Shown: positions 56,159 through 63,788 of the stretch, piece by piece
Layout: every line of letters starts with the position of its first letter
How positions within the stretch are numbered: the first letter of the stretch is position 1
Origin: Palsa-870 sp035937155
Lineage (GTDB): Bacteria; Chloroflexota; Dormibacteria; Dormibacterales; Dormibacteraceae
DNA: 64,000 nucleotides
Assembly: GCA_035937155.1 (NCBI GenBank)
Contig: DASYVJ010000018.1
Location: 14,068 to 78,067 of the forward strand
Direction: 5' to 3'
The notes under the pieces: model-generated
The model's database searches: none
The model's input: the letters and a program-made list of their open reading frames with translations, nothing else
What the model was told of the DNA's origin: nothing
Position numbers and translations under genes: made by a program

Positions 56159-56835
56159 ATCTCAACGCCGATCTGGGTGAGGGCGCGAGCGAGGACGAGG
56201 CGATCCTCGCGCAGGTCGACAGCGCAAGCGTCGGCTGCGGAGTCCACGCAGGGTCTGTCTCGATCGCCATCGCCACGGTGTGGCGGTGCCGCGCTCTAGG
56301 CGTCGAGGTGGGTGCGCATCCCGGCTATGACGACCGCTCGAACTTCGGACGCCTCGAGGTGCCGATCTCAGTGGACGAGATCGAAGCGCTGGTTGCGTTT
56401 CAGGTCGGCGGCCTGGCTGCGGTCGGCCGCATCGCGTTCGTCAAGCCGCACGGGGCCCTGTACCGCCGCTGCCAACACGACCAAGCGGCCGCGGACGCCC
56501 TGGCTCGAGTCGCGAAGCAACACCGAAGCGGATTGATCGGCCAGCCGGGCTTCGAGATCATCGCCGCGGCCCAGCGTGCAGGCATACCGGGTTATCGCGA
56601 AGGGTTCGCCGATCGCCGCATGCTGGCCGACGGCAGCCTCGCGCCGCGCCACGAACCAGGCGCCGTCCTCGATCCCGAGCATGCCGTCCTGCAGGCGGTG
56701 CAGATGGCGAAGAGCGGTCACTACGACACGATCTGCATCCACGGTGACAGTCCTGGTGCAGGCCAGGTCGCGGCTGCTGTGCGGCGAGCGCTTGATGAAG
56801 CCGGAATTGCGACCGCCCCGCTCGCTGCCCGCTAG
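56155..56835 (+). CDS. pxpA: 5-oxoprolinase subunit A (LamB/YcsF family)
   Basis: 226 residues: LNLNADLGEGASEDEAILAQ, VGCGVHAGSVSIAIATVWRC, VGAHPGYDDRSNFGR, VKPHGALYRRC, EGFADRRMLADGSLAPR and ICIHGDSPGAGQVAAAVRRA. Part of the PxpABC ATP-dependent 5-oxoprolinase. pxpB and pxpC lie 2.5 kb away on the other strand, so the set is split around four genes. TTG start giving the family N-terminus. Confidence 0.94.
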   Translation: MNLNADLGEGASEDEAILAQVDSASVGCGVHAGSVSIAIATVWRCRALGVEVGAHPGYDDRSNFGRLEVPISVDEIEALVAFQVGGLAAVGRIAFVKPHGALYRRCQHDQAAADALARVAKQHRSGLIGQPGFEIIAAAQRAGIPGYREGFADRRMLADGSLAPRHEPGAVLDPEHAVLQAVQMAKSGHYDTICIHGDSPGAGQVAAAVRRALDEAGIATAPLAAR

Positions 56836-56850
56836 TGTCTCGTCAATAAA

Positions 56851-57666
56851 TTGGCGAAGACGTTCTCCATCATGGAGCTCGCAGACCTGGAAGACCTGCA
56901 TGAGCTCGCGGAGCTCTTTGCCGTCGTCTGGGGACGCCCGGCGGAACCTGCGATCAACTCCGACATCCTCAAGGCGCTCGCCCATTCGGGTAACTACGTT
57001 GCGGGGGCCTACGCCGGCCAGACGCTCGTCGGAGGCTTGGTGGGGTGGTTCGGCGGCGTGCGCCCACACGAGCTCCACATGCACTCGCACATTCTTGGAG
57101 TGGTCGCCGGCAGCGATGCGCACGGCCTCGGGTTTGAGCTCAAGCAGCATCAGCGCCGGTGGTGCATGGCGCGTGGCGTCATGGTCATCGAGTGGACTAC
57201 CGATCCACTCGTGCGGCGCAACGCGTACTTCAACCTGACCAAACTCGGCGCGCAGGCGCGCGAGTACCTCGTCAACTTCTACGGCGAGATGACCGACGGG
57301 ATCAACGCCGGTGAGGAGTCGGACCGCCTGCTGATCACCTGGCGGCTTGATGCTCCATCCGCGGAGGCCGCCGCGGCCGGTCGCGGTCCTGGGCCACCAA
57401 ACCTGGACGAGCTGCTGAGCGCCGGCGCAGCTGCCGCGCTGTCGGTCGGCGATGCCGGCGAACCGGTGGAAACGGAGTCATCTACGCGCGTCCTTCTATG
57501 TCAGGTGCCGGAAGACATCGTCGCCCTCAGGCGCTCCGACCCGGTTCTCGCCCGCTCATGGCGCATGGCGCTGCGGAGAAAGTTGACTGAGGCAATCGCC
57601 GCGGGCTACGAGGTGACCGGAGCGACGCGCTCCGGCTGGTATGTGTTGGAAACGGGAGCTAACTAG
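56851..57666 (+). CDS. Predicted GNAT-like acetyltransferase (COG3375-type)
   Basis: 271 residues. The N-terminal half resembles GNAT acyl-CoA transferases (DLEDLHELAELFAVVWG; GQTLVGGLVGWFGG; HMHSHILGVVAGSDAHGLGF; FELKQHQRRWCMARGVMVIE). The C-terminal part reads RSWRMALRRKLTEAIAAGYE. Substrate unknown. TTG start 15 bp after pxpA. Its stop codon lies within the -10 element (TAGACT) of the peroxiredoxin gene. Confidence 0.8.
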   Translation: MAKTFSIMELADLEDLHELAELFAVVWGRPAEPAINSDILKALAHSGNYVAGAYAGQTLVGGLVGWFGGVRPHELHMHSHILGVVAGSDAHGLGFELKQHQRRWCMARGVMVIEWTTDPLVRRNAYFNLTKLGAQAREYLVNFYGEMTDGINAGEESDRLLITWRLDAPSAEAAAAGRGPGPPNLDELLSAGAAAALSVGDAGEPVETESSTRVLLCQVPEDIVALRRSDPVLARSWRMALRRKLTEAIAAGYEVTGATRSGWYVLETGAN

Positions 57667-57669
57667 ACT
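57664..57669 (+). promoter_or_regulatory. -10 element of the selenoprotein peroxiredoxin gene
   Basis: TAGACT overlaps the stop of the upstream gene and ends 6 nt before the GTG at 57676, independently fixing that start far upstream of the UGA codon. Confidence 0.5.
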
Positions 57670-57675
57670 TTTCTG

Positions 57676-58170
57676 GTGCTGCAGGTTGGAGACAAGGCCC
57701 CGGAATTCAAGCTGCCGACGACGGGTGGTATTGAGCTCACCCTCGCGGACGCGCTCCTGAAGCACAAGGCGCTCATCTTTCTTTTCTACGTGCTCGATTT
57801 CACGGGCGGTTGAAGGATGGAGCTGACCGAGTTTCGGTCCAGGCACGAGGCGGCCGAACGGGATGGCATCGGCATCTACGGCATCAGTGTTGACTCGGTG
57901 TATTCGCACCAGGCTTTTGCCAAGGAGCTTGACGGATTGCCGTACGAGCTGATCGCAGACTTCGAGCGCAGGATGGTCACTGATTACGGAGTGCGCCGGG
58001 AGGACGTCGAAGGCTACTCAGGAATTGCTAGACGGACCGTGTTCGTCGTCGACCGCGACGGAGTGATCCGGTGGACCTGGATCACCTCGCGCGAGAACCC
58101 GCAGCCGGACTACGACCTTGTGATCGAAGAAGCGCGCAAGGCGATCGGCAAACCAGCGGGTGGCGCATGA
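57676..58170 (+). CDS. AhpC/TSA-family peroxiredoxin with in-frame UGA (probable selenocysteine) at the peroxidatic position
   Basis: 164 residues if the UGA at 57811-57813 is read as selenocysteine (Sec46). N-terminal part: VLQVGDKAPEFKLPTTGG and KALIFLFYVLDFTGG, then UGA, then RMELTEFRSRHEAAERDGIG, YGISVDSVYSHQAFAKELDG, LIADFERRMVTDYGV and FVVDRDGVIRWTW. The UGA falls exactly where peroxiredoxins carry the peroxidatic Cys (FTxxC). The frame is intact on both sides and followed by a SECIS-like hairpin (57825-57839). A truncated reading from ATG 57817 would lack the active site. The alternative, a Cys-to-stop nonsense mutation, is less likely. Stop overlaps the next gene (ATGA). Confidence 0.85.
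57811..57813 (+). other. In-frame UGA, predicted selenocysteine codon
   Basis: TGA in phase with GTG 57676 and with the frame ending at 58170, at the peroxidatic position. Confidence 0.8.
57825..57839 (+). promoter_or_regulatory. SECIS-like hairpin downstream of the UGA
   Basis: GACCGA (57825-57830), loop GTT (57831-57833), TCGGTC (57834-57839): six perfect pairs, extendable by CT/AG with a bulged C. The apical loop starts with G followed by U, 17 nt after the UGA, inside the 16-37 nt window and with the loop-G rule of bacterial SECIS elements that bind SelB. Confidence 0.7.
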
Positions 58171-58670
58171 CCACCCCCAACTCGGAGATGGTGCGAGTCG
58201 AAGCCTCATGGAACCAGCTCGTCGAGCTTGTCAACCAGGTTCAGGATGCCGGCGGGCTGACCCGGGTTGGAGCCGATGGCTGGACCGTCAAGGATCACCT
58301 CGCGCACGTCGCGGCCTGGGAGCAGTCGCTGCTGGCGCTGATCGAAGGTCGCGACCGGTCGTCGGGGATGGGACTGACGGAGCCACTCGAGGAGATCGAC
58401 GCGGTCAACGAGGCGATCAGGAAGCTCCACGCGGGTGACACTCCGGAGGAGGCGCTTGGTTACTTCCGAGACTCACACACGCGGCTGACGGCCGAGCTGG
58501 AAAAGCTGAGTCACGCTGACCTCCAGAAGCCTTACAGCGACTATCAGCCGGCGGACCCTGATGAAAAACGCCCCGTGATCAACTGGGTCGGGGGCAACAC
58601 ATACGAGCACTACGCCGAACACATCGCGTGGATCAATCAGCTCTTGAGTGAGTCGAGCGCCGCTCGCTGA
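58167..58670 (+). CDS. DinB-fold protein (ClbS/DfsB-like)
   Basis: 167 residues, four-helix DinB-like: WNQLVELVNQVQDAGGLTRV, WTVKDHLAHVAAWEQSLLAL and NTYEHYAEHIAWINQLL, with the histidines expected for metal in the DinB fold. Relatives include ClbS and thiol-dependent transferases; the substrate here is unknown. ATG overlaps the peroxiredoxin stop (ATGA), so a linked role in thiol or redox chemistry is possible. The 3' end overlaps pxpC by 34 bp. Confidence 0.82.
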   Translation: MTTPNSEMVRVEASWNQLVELVNQVQDAGGLTRVGADGWTVKDHLAHVAAWEQSLLALIEGRDRSSGMGLTEPLEEIDAVNEAIRKLHAGDTPEEALGYFRDSHTRLTAELEKLSHADLQKPYSDYQPADPDEKRPVINWVGGNTYEHYAEHIAWINQLLSESSAAR

Positions 58671-59572
58671 GCCGCGCGCATTCGGAGAGCGGCTTCGATG
58701 CTGACCTCCGCGAAGCTCACCTCGTTGCCGGGCAAGAGCTGAGCAGCCACAGGCATGGAGGCGCTGGTCACGGTCGCGACGACCGGGTAGCCGCCGGCGG
58801 TCTGGTGATCAGCCATCAGCAGGATCGGCTGGCCGCTCCGCGGCACCTGGATGGCACCTGGAACCAGGCCGAACGAGAGCAGCTCATCTCCTGAGGCGTC
58901 GAGCCCTTGGCCCTCGAGCCGGTATCCCATGCGGTCAGCGTCGCGGCTTACTTTGAAGACCGATCCAAACAGCGTCTTGCGACCCGCGGCATCGAGTCTC
59001 CTGATGTGCGGTCCCGCGATCGCGCGCAGCTTGTGGTCGGCATAGTCAGGTCTGAGGTTCTCGCCCAGCCGGCGGCCTGAAACTGCGGGCGCCGAAGGCT
59101 CGCCGGCGACGGAGACCACGTCGCCGCCCGCGAGCAGGCGCCCGTGCATGCCTCCGCGCTCGGCAAGCATGTAAGTCGAGACCGAGCCGAGCCATCGATC
59201 GCCGGCTACCCCGCCTCCTACAGCGATGTAGGCACGAGCTCCCGAGCGCCGACCCGCGAAGGTGAGCTCATCCCCTGCGCTGAGGAAGATGCCGGTCCAC
59301 GTCGGCGCCGCCTCGCCGTTGATACGTGGATCGAAATCAGACCCGGAGATCGCCACCAGGCATGAATGCAGGGCCACGAGCTGAGGTCCGCTTACGGTGC
59401 ATTCGAGAGCCGCAGCGCCTTCCTCGTTCCCGACCAGCAGATTGGCCGCCCGGAGTGCGAATCGATCCATGGCGCCACTGGGAGGTACGCCAGATGCGAT
59501 CGCGTGCGGCCGCCCGAGATCTTGAATGGTCGTGAAGAGACCCGGTCTGACTACGCGGAGCGCCTCTCTCAC
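58637..59572 (-). CDS. pxpC: 5-oxoprolinase subunit C (biotin-dependent carboxyltransferase-like)
   Basis: 311 residues of the KipA/PxpC family: VRPGLFTTIQDLGRPHAIAS, GVPPSGAMDRFALRAANLLV, GRRSGARAYIAVGGGVAGDR, RMGYRLEGQGLDASGDELLS and LLMADHQTAGGYPVVATVTS. GTG start overlapping the pxpB stop (GTGA). Acts with PxpA and PxpB to open 5-oxoproline to glutamate. Confidence 0.93.
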   Translation of the reverse strand: MREALRVVRPGLFTTIQDLGRPHAIASGVPPSGAMDRFALRAANLLVGNEEGAAALECTVSGPQLVALHSCLVAISGSDFDPRINGEAAPTWTGIFLSAGDELTFAGRRSGARAYIAVGGGVAGDRWLGSVSTYMLAERGGMHGRLLAGGDVVSVAGEPSAPAVSGRRLGENLRPDYADHKLRAIAGPHIRRLDAAGRKTLFGSVFKVSRDADRMGYRLEGQGLDASGDELLSFGLVPGAIQVPRSGQPILLMADHQTAGGYPVVATVTSASMPVAAQLLPGNEVSFAEVSIEAALRMRAAQRAALDSLKS

Positions 59573-60198
59573 GCCGGCGCTGCAAAGAACTTGACCCGGT
59601 CGCCAGCCCGGAAAAGGCACGGGGGATCCAGGTCGGGGAGGAAGAGCTTGACCGACGTCCGACCGATGAGATGCCAGCCACCGGGAGTTGCCAGGGGATA
59701 GATCCCAGACTGGCGCCCGGCTATGGCGACAGAGCCGGCAGGCACTTTGGTTCGCGGCATGTGGCGTCGCGGCAGCTCGAGCTCATCAGGCAGTGGCCCG
59801 AGATAGGCCCAGCCGGGCACGAACCCGACGAGAAAGACGCGATAGATCGGCCGCGCGTGGATCTCGGCGATCTTTGCCGGCGACAGACCCAACGTCGCGG
59901 CCACGGCCTCCATGTCCGGCCCGTCGTACACGACAGGTATCCGGTGAAGACGCCCCGGTTCGGCCATCGGAGGTCGCTTCGATGCAAGTCTTTTGATTGC
60001 TGCCGTGAGCGCGTCATATGTCGTCTGGTCGGGATCGAAATGGACGGTCACGCTCGCGTAACCGGCGATCGCCTGCCTCACGTCGCGCCGCTTCTTCAGC
60101 GCGGCGGCAAGGGCGATCGTTCGCGTGTTGAGGGCCGTGTCAAGTCGCGTTCCCAGCTCCGCGAGGAGGGCGGCGTCACCGAGCGGGTGGGTTCGCAC
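59569..60198 (-). CDS. pxpB: 5-oxoprolinase subunit B (KipI-like)
   Basis: 209 residues: HPLGDAALLAELGTRLDTAL, SVTVHFDPDQTTYDALTAAI, RVFLVGFVPGWAYLGPLPDE, LPRRHMPRTKVPAGSVAIAG and GIYPLATPGGWHLIGRT. The GTG at 60198 gives the family N-terminus; ATG 60225 is an alternative. Either start lies within the 3' end of the upstream DUF4013 gene, implying coupling. Confidence 0.92.
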   Translation of the reverse strand: MRTHPLGDAALLAELGTRLDTALNTRTIALAAALKKRRDVRQAIAGYASVTVHFDPDQTTYDALTAAIKRLASKRPPMAEPGRLHRIPVVYDGPDMEAVAATLGLSPAKIAEIHARPIYRVFLVGFVPGWAYLGPLPDELELPRRHMPRTKVPAGSVAIAGRQSGIYPLATPGGWHLIGRTSVKLFLPDLDPPCLFRAGDRVKFFAAPA

Positions 60199-60832
60199 CC
60201 TTGTCGTGGAGCGCGGCGCTGGCATGAGCGCTAACAAGAATGGCGTAGAACAGGCCCGGCACGAGGCCGATGCAGAGCAGCCCGACACACGCCACGCCGA
60301 TCGCCCACCCGGTGACGATGGCGGCGGCTACGACATTCCACGTCGCGAAATCGCGCCTCACGCCTCTGATCGAGGCAGGAAGATCGAAGAGATCTGTGAC
60401 CTTACCTGAGTGCGCGAACCGAGCCGTGGCATGCGGTATGTGGGCCAGCAGGAGCAGGCCCCACGGCAGGGCAAGGATGAATCCGGCCACGACGTGCGCG
60501 TACAGCTGGGATAGAGGCACATCGGTCATTTGCCACAGGTGAGCGTTGAGGAGGAGGGCCGCGACTGGGTTGAGAAGAAGCACGAAGGGCGCGGTCAGCA
60601 CCACCACCGCCAGCGATGTCCAGAAACCATCGGATACGAGCCGCCCTGAGATTTCCCACTTCGGCGGCCCGGTCGTCGCGTCCAGCTCAGCGCCGCGTGT
60701 GGCCGCAATCGCGTAGCCAAGGAGTGGGATAAAGGCGACCGGCAGCAGCAGGACCGCGAGCAGGCCGGGCAGCCACCTCGATTTCCACTCACCGCGAAAT
60801 GGCCATGAGAAGGATTCGGCGACCGTCTTCAT
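60176..60832 (-). CDS. DUF4013-family membrane protein
   Basis: 218 residues with about five or six hydrophobic helices (WLPGLLAVLLLPVAFIPLLG; LAVVVLTAPFVLLLNPVAAL; VAAAIVTGWAIGVACVGLLC). The N-terminal motif FSWPFRGEWKSRWLPG is typical of DUF4013. Function unknown. It overlaps pxpB and probably heads the pxpB-pxpC transcript. Confidence 0.82.
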   Translation of the reverse strand: MKTVAESFSWPFRGEWKSRWLPGLLAVLLLPVAFIPLLGYAIAATRGAELDATTGPPKWEISGRLVSDGFWTSLAVVVLTAPFVLLLNPVAALLLNAHLWQMTDVPLSQLYAHVVAGFILALPWGLLLLAHIPHATARFAHSGKVTDLFDLPASIRGVRRDFATWNVVAAAIVTGWAIGVACVGLLCIGLVPGLFYAILVSAHASAALHDKGANPPAR

Positions 60833-60865
60833 CGCCGCAACCTTAAGGTTGCGCAGCGGCTGAGG

Positions 60866-61366
60866 CTAGAGCAGGGCCTCGATCGCGGCGACGAGCTGAG
60901 GATCTTCCGGGACGACCTTCGACCGGAACCGGCGCACAACGTGGCCGTCGCGGCCGACCAGGAACTTCTCGAAGTTCCAATCCACGTTGCCTGCCTTTCC
61001 CGAGTCGTCCGGAGTGTCGGCGAGAATCGCGTACAGCGGGTGCTGGTTGCTCCCTTTCACGTCCAGCTTGGCGTACAGCGGAAAGGTGACACCGTAGTTG
61101 ATGCTGCAGAACTCCTGGATCTCTTCAGCAGTGCCAGGTTCCTGCTTGAAGAACTGGTTGGACGGAAAGCCCAGTACCGTGAAACCGCGCTTCGCGTAGC
61201 GGTCATGCAGCTTCTGAAGACCTGCGTACTGGGGTGTGAACCCGCACCTGGAGGCGACATTCACGGCCAGAACGACCTGGCCCGTGTAGTCAGCCAATTT
61301 TCCCGGTTTGCCGTCGAGCCGCGGCAGTTCGATCTCATAGATCGACCGCGAAGTCATTTGAGCCAC
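60866..61366 (-). CDS. Glutathione-peroxidase-family thiol peroxidase, Cys type
   Basis: 166 residues. Active site VVLAVNVASRCGFTPQY with Cys41, Gln and Trp of the tetrad in TVLGFPSNQFFKQEPGT and VDWNFEKFLVGRDG. The usual FPCNQF resolving cysteine is Ser (FPSNQF), so reduction must use another residue or an outside thiol. Uses cysteine rather than selenocysteine, in contrast to the peroxiredoxin 2.7 kb away. Confidence 0.93.
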   Translation of the reverse strand: MAQMTSRSIYEIELPRLDGKPGKLADYTGQVVLAVNVASRCGFTPQYAGLQKLHDRYAKRGFTVLGFPSNQFFKQEPGTAEEIQEFCSINYGVTFPLYAKLDVKGSNQHPLYAILADTPDDSGKAGNVDWNFEKFLVGRDGHVVRRFRSKVVPEDPQLVAAIEALL

Positions 61367-61394
61367 ACGAACCAGAAGTGGCTTGAAGCAGCGG

Positions 61395-62090
61395 CTATTC
61401 CGTTCGGCCGGCGGCGCTGGTCATCAGGCGGTAGCGGTGCTCCGGGCGGCCGGGCCCGCCATACCGCATCGTCAGCTCCACCTTCCCGAGCTGGCTCAGG
61501 TGGTCGAGATAGCGCCGAGCGGTGACGCGGCTGACGCCGGCGGCATCCGCTACAGAAGCCGCGGCCAGGCCGGACTGGGACTGGCTCAGCGCCTGCATGA
61601 TCAGGTCCAGCGTCGCGTCGGAAAGTCCCTTTGGCAGCGGCTCGTTGCGGGCTGTCCGCAGGGCGCCGAAGATCCGGTCCACGTCGCCTTGCTCAGCGTG
61701 CCCGATACGCGTCATCCGGTCGTGGGCGGCGGCGTACGAGTGCAGCTTCTCCTCGAATGTCGCGAACAGGAAAGGCTTGATCAGGTAATGGACGACCCCG
61801 CCACGCATCGCAGCACGAAGGCTCTCGACCTCACGCGATGCGGTGATCGAGATCACGTCCACCGGCGGGTGGTCGTCCTCGCGTAGCTGCTGCAGCACGT
61901 CCAGGCCTGACATGTCCGGCAGGTAGATGTCGAGCAGCACGAGGTCAGGCCGCAGCTCATCGACGGCCTCGAGTGCCCCAGCACCAGTGTGCACACGGCC
62001 GGCGACCTGGAATCCCGACACGCGCTCCACGTAGTCGCAGTGGAGATCCGCGACGCGGTAGTCGTCGTCTACGACGAGCGTTCGGATCAT
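61395..62090 (-). CDS. CitB/DcuR-type response regulator
   Basis: 231 residues. Receiver with VVDDDYRVADLHCDYVE, phosphoacceptor Asp54 in LVLLDIYLPDMSGLDVL and LIKPF, and a C-terminal winged helix (VADAAGVSRVTARRYLDHLS; ELTMRYGGPGRPEHRYRL). Family members control uptake of di- and tricarboxylates. Its ATG overlaps the stop of the sensor gene (ATGA). Confidence 0.94.
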   Translation of the reverse strand: MIRTLVVDDDYRVADLHCDYVERVSGFQVAGRVHTGAGALEAVDELRPDLVLLDIYLPDMSGLDVLQQLREDDHPPVDVISITASREVESLRAAMRGGVVHYLIKPFLFATFEEKLHSYAAAHDRMTRIGHAEQGDVDRIFGALRTARNEPLPKGLSDATLDLIMQALSQSQSGLAAASVADAAGVSRVTARRYLDHLSQLGKVELTMRYGGPGRPEHRYRLMTSAAGRTE

Positions 62091-63667
62091 GACGTCGCGA
62101 CCACCCTTACTGGGAGACGGACAGTGAACACCGCCCCACCGTCATTGACCACCGTGACGTCGCCGCCATTGCGGCGCGCGACCTGGCGGACCAGAGCGAG
62201 TCCAAAGCCGCGCCGCTTCCGCCCGGGCCCCGCCTTCGTGCTAAAGCCCTCCTGGTAGATCTGGCCGTCAAGATTCTCCGGCACGCCGGGACCCGAGTCG
62301 TGGACCTTGATAACGAGCTCGTCCTGTTGCTCTGTGACGGAGACGCTCACCCATCGTTCGTGGCTCGAAGAGGCCGCCGCATCAAGGCCGTTGTCGATGA
62401 GGTTGCCGAGCAGAGTGATTAAGTCTTCGGAGTCGAGCGCGCTGCGTGTCATCACCGTGTCATCGCTGACGCGCAGCTCGATGCCTCGTTCTGAGGCGAT
62501 CGCGGCCTTCGCCAGCAGCATCGCGCCGAGCACCGGGTCACCGACTCTTTCGAGCAATGCCTCGGTGAGCTCCTGGTGGACACCCGAGGTCTGCGCGATG
62601 AGCTTCATCGCGTCGTCGCCTCGGCCCAACTGAACCAGTCCGGCTATGGTGTGCAGCCGGTTTGCGAACTCGTGTGCTTGCGCTCGCAGCGCATCGGTGA
62701 GGCTGTCCACGCCAAGGCCGCGGGCAAGCCCCGTCAGCTCGGTCGAATCCCGCAGCGTGGCGACGTGGCCGATCTCGCGGCCGCGGACGCGAATGGCCCG
62801 CCGGCTGGCGACCAGGACTCGATCGCCGGCAAGCAGCACCTCATCCTCGTCGTTGAGTCCTCCCGACAGGAACTTCAGCAGACGCCCCGGCGGCAGCACC
62901 TGAGACACCTTGCGGCCGACACAGTCGGCAGGCAGGGCAAGCAGGCGGCGCGCCTCGTCATTGGCCAGCGTGATCGTGCCGTCCCGATCGGTGGCGATTG
63001 CTCCTTCGTGGATCCCCTGCAGGCTCGCTTCGCGCTCTTCGAGCAGCCCGGCGATCTCGTACGGCTCGAGGCCGAACGTCTGTCGCTTGAGGCGTGAGGC
63101 GAGCAGTAGCGATCCCACCACGCCGAGCCCGAGCGCGAGCAGCACAGTCAACGCGAACCCGGGCAGCTCCGCCACCAGCTGGTTGAAGATGGCGGTTTCC
63201 AGGAAGCCGACGGACACGAGCCCGATCACGTTGCCCTGGTAGAATATCGGCGCTTTACCGCGCGCCGATATGCCCAGCGTGCCCGTCTGCACGCCGACCC
63301 ACGTGTTGCCCGCGAGAACGCTGCTCGGGTTCTCGTCCACGGGCTTGCCGATCATGGCCGGGTTCGGGTGTGAGAAGCGGATGCCGCTGCGGTTGGTGAC
63401 GACCACGTAGGTCGCGCCGGTCGAGTGGCGAACCTGCTCTGCCGCCTGCTGGATAAGTCCGCTCGGGTCGCCATTCAGCAACGCGCCCTGGATCGCCGTG
63501 TTCGACGCGACGGACTCGGCGATGGCCAGCGAGCGCTGCTCGTACTGCCGGTCGAGCTCCTGGCGTGCCTGCCACAGGGCAGCGGCGGCTCCCATCAGCG
63601 CGGACAGCAGAATGATGGCGACCTGGAAAACCAGGATCTGATACGCGAGGGGAAGCCGGGTCTTCAC
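62087..63667 (-). CDS. CitA/DcuS-type sensor histidine kinase
   Basis: 526 residues: membrane helix (ILVFQVAIILLSALMGAAAA), periplasmic PDC/Cache sensor (about 35-165; STGATYVVVTNRSGIRFSHP), second helix (FALTVLLALGLGVVGSLLLA), cytoplasmic PAS (EGAIATDRDGTITLANDEAR), SpoB-type phospho-acceptor HEFANRLHTIAGLVQLG, and HATPase (GNLIDNGLDAA; GFGLALVRQVARRNGG). GTG start at 63667 gives the basic N-terminus VKTRLP before the first helix. Likely controls the divergent ABC transporter. Confidence 0.94.
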   Translation of the reverse strand: MKTRLPLAYQILVFQVAIILLSALMGAAAALWQARQELDRQYEQRSLAIAESVASNTAIQGALLNGDPSGLIQQAAEQVRHSTGATYVVVTNRSGIRFSHPNPAMIGKPVDENPSSVLAGNTWVGVQTGTLGISARGKAPIFYQGNVIGLVSVGFLETAIFNQLVAELPGFALTVLLALGLGVVGSLLLASRLKRQTFGLEPYEIAGLLEEREASLQGIHEGAIATDRDGTITLANDEARRLLALPADCVGRKVSQVLPPGRLLKFLSGGLNDEDEVLLAGDRVLVASRRAIRVRGREIGHVATLRDSTELTGLARGLGVDSLTDALRAQAHEFANRLHTIAGLVQLGRGDDAMKLIAQTSGVHQELTEALLERVGDPVLGAMLLAKAAIASERGIELRVSDDTVMTRSALDSEDLITLLGNLIDNGLDAAASSSHERWVSVSVTEQQDELVIKVHDSGPGVPENLDGQIYQEGFSTKAGPGRKRRGFGLALVRQVARRNGGDVTVVNDGGAVFTVRLPVRVVATS

Positions 63668-63788
63668 TGGAGGTTCCCTCGTGATCGTAGTCCGTCCCGA
63701 GGGCCGTACGCCGCGACCAAAACGACCAAAACGGCCACAACGACCGCATGGATTGCGCCCCGCCCTGGGGTCGGCCAAAGTCGGAAAC

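Noticed and set aside
57817..58170. Short 117-residue gene starting at ATG 57817
   Set aside because: It would lack the first peroxiredoxin strands and the active site; the same frame upstream of the UGA encodes exactly these.
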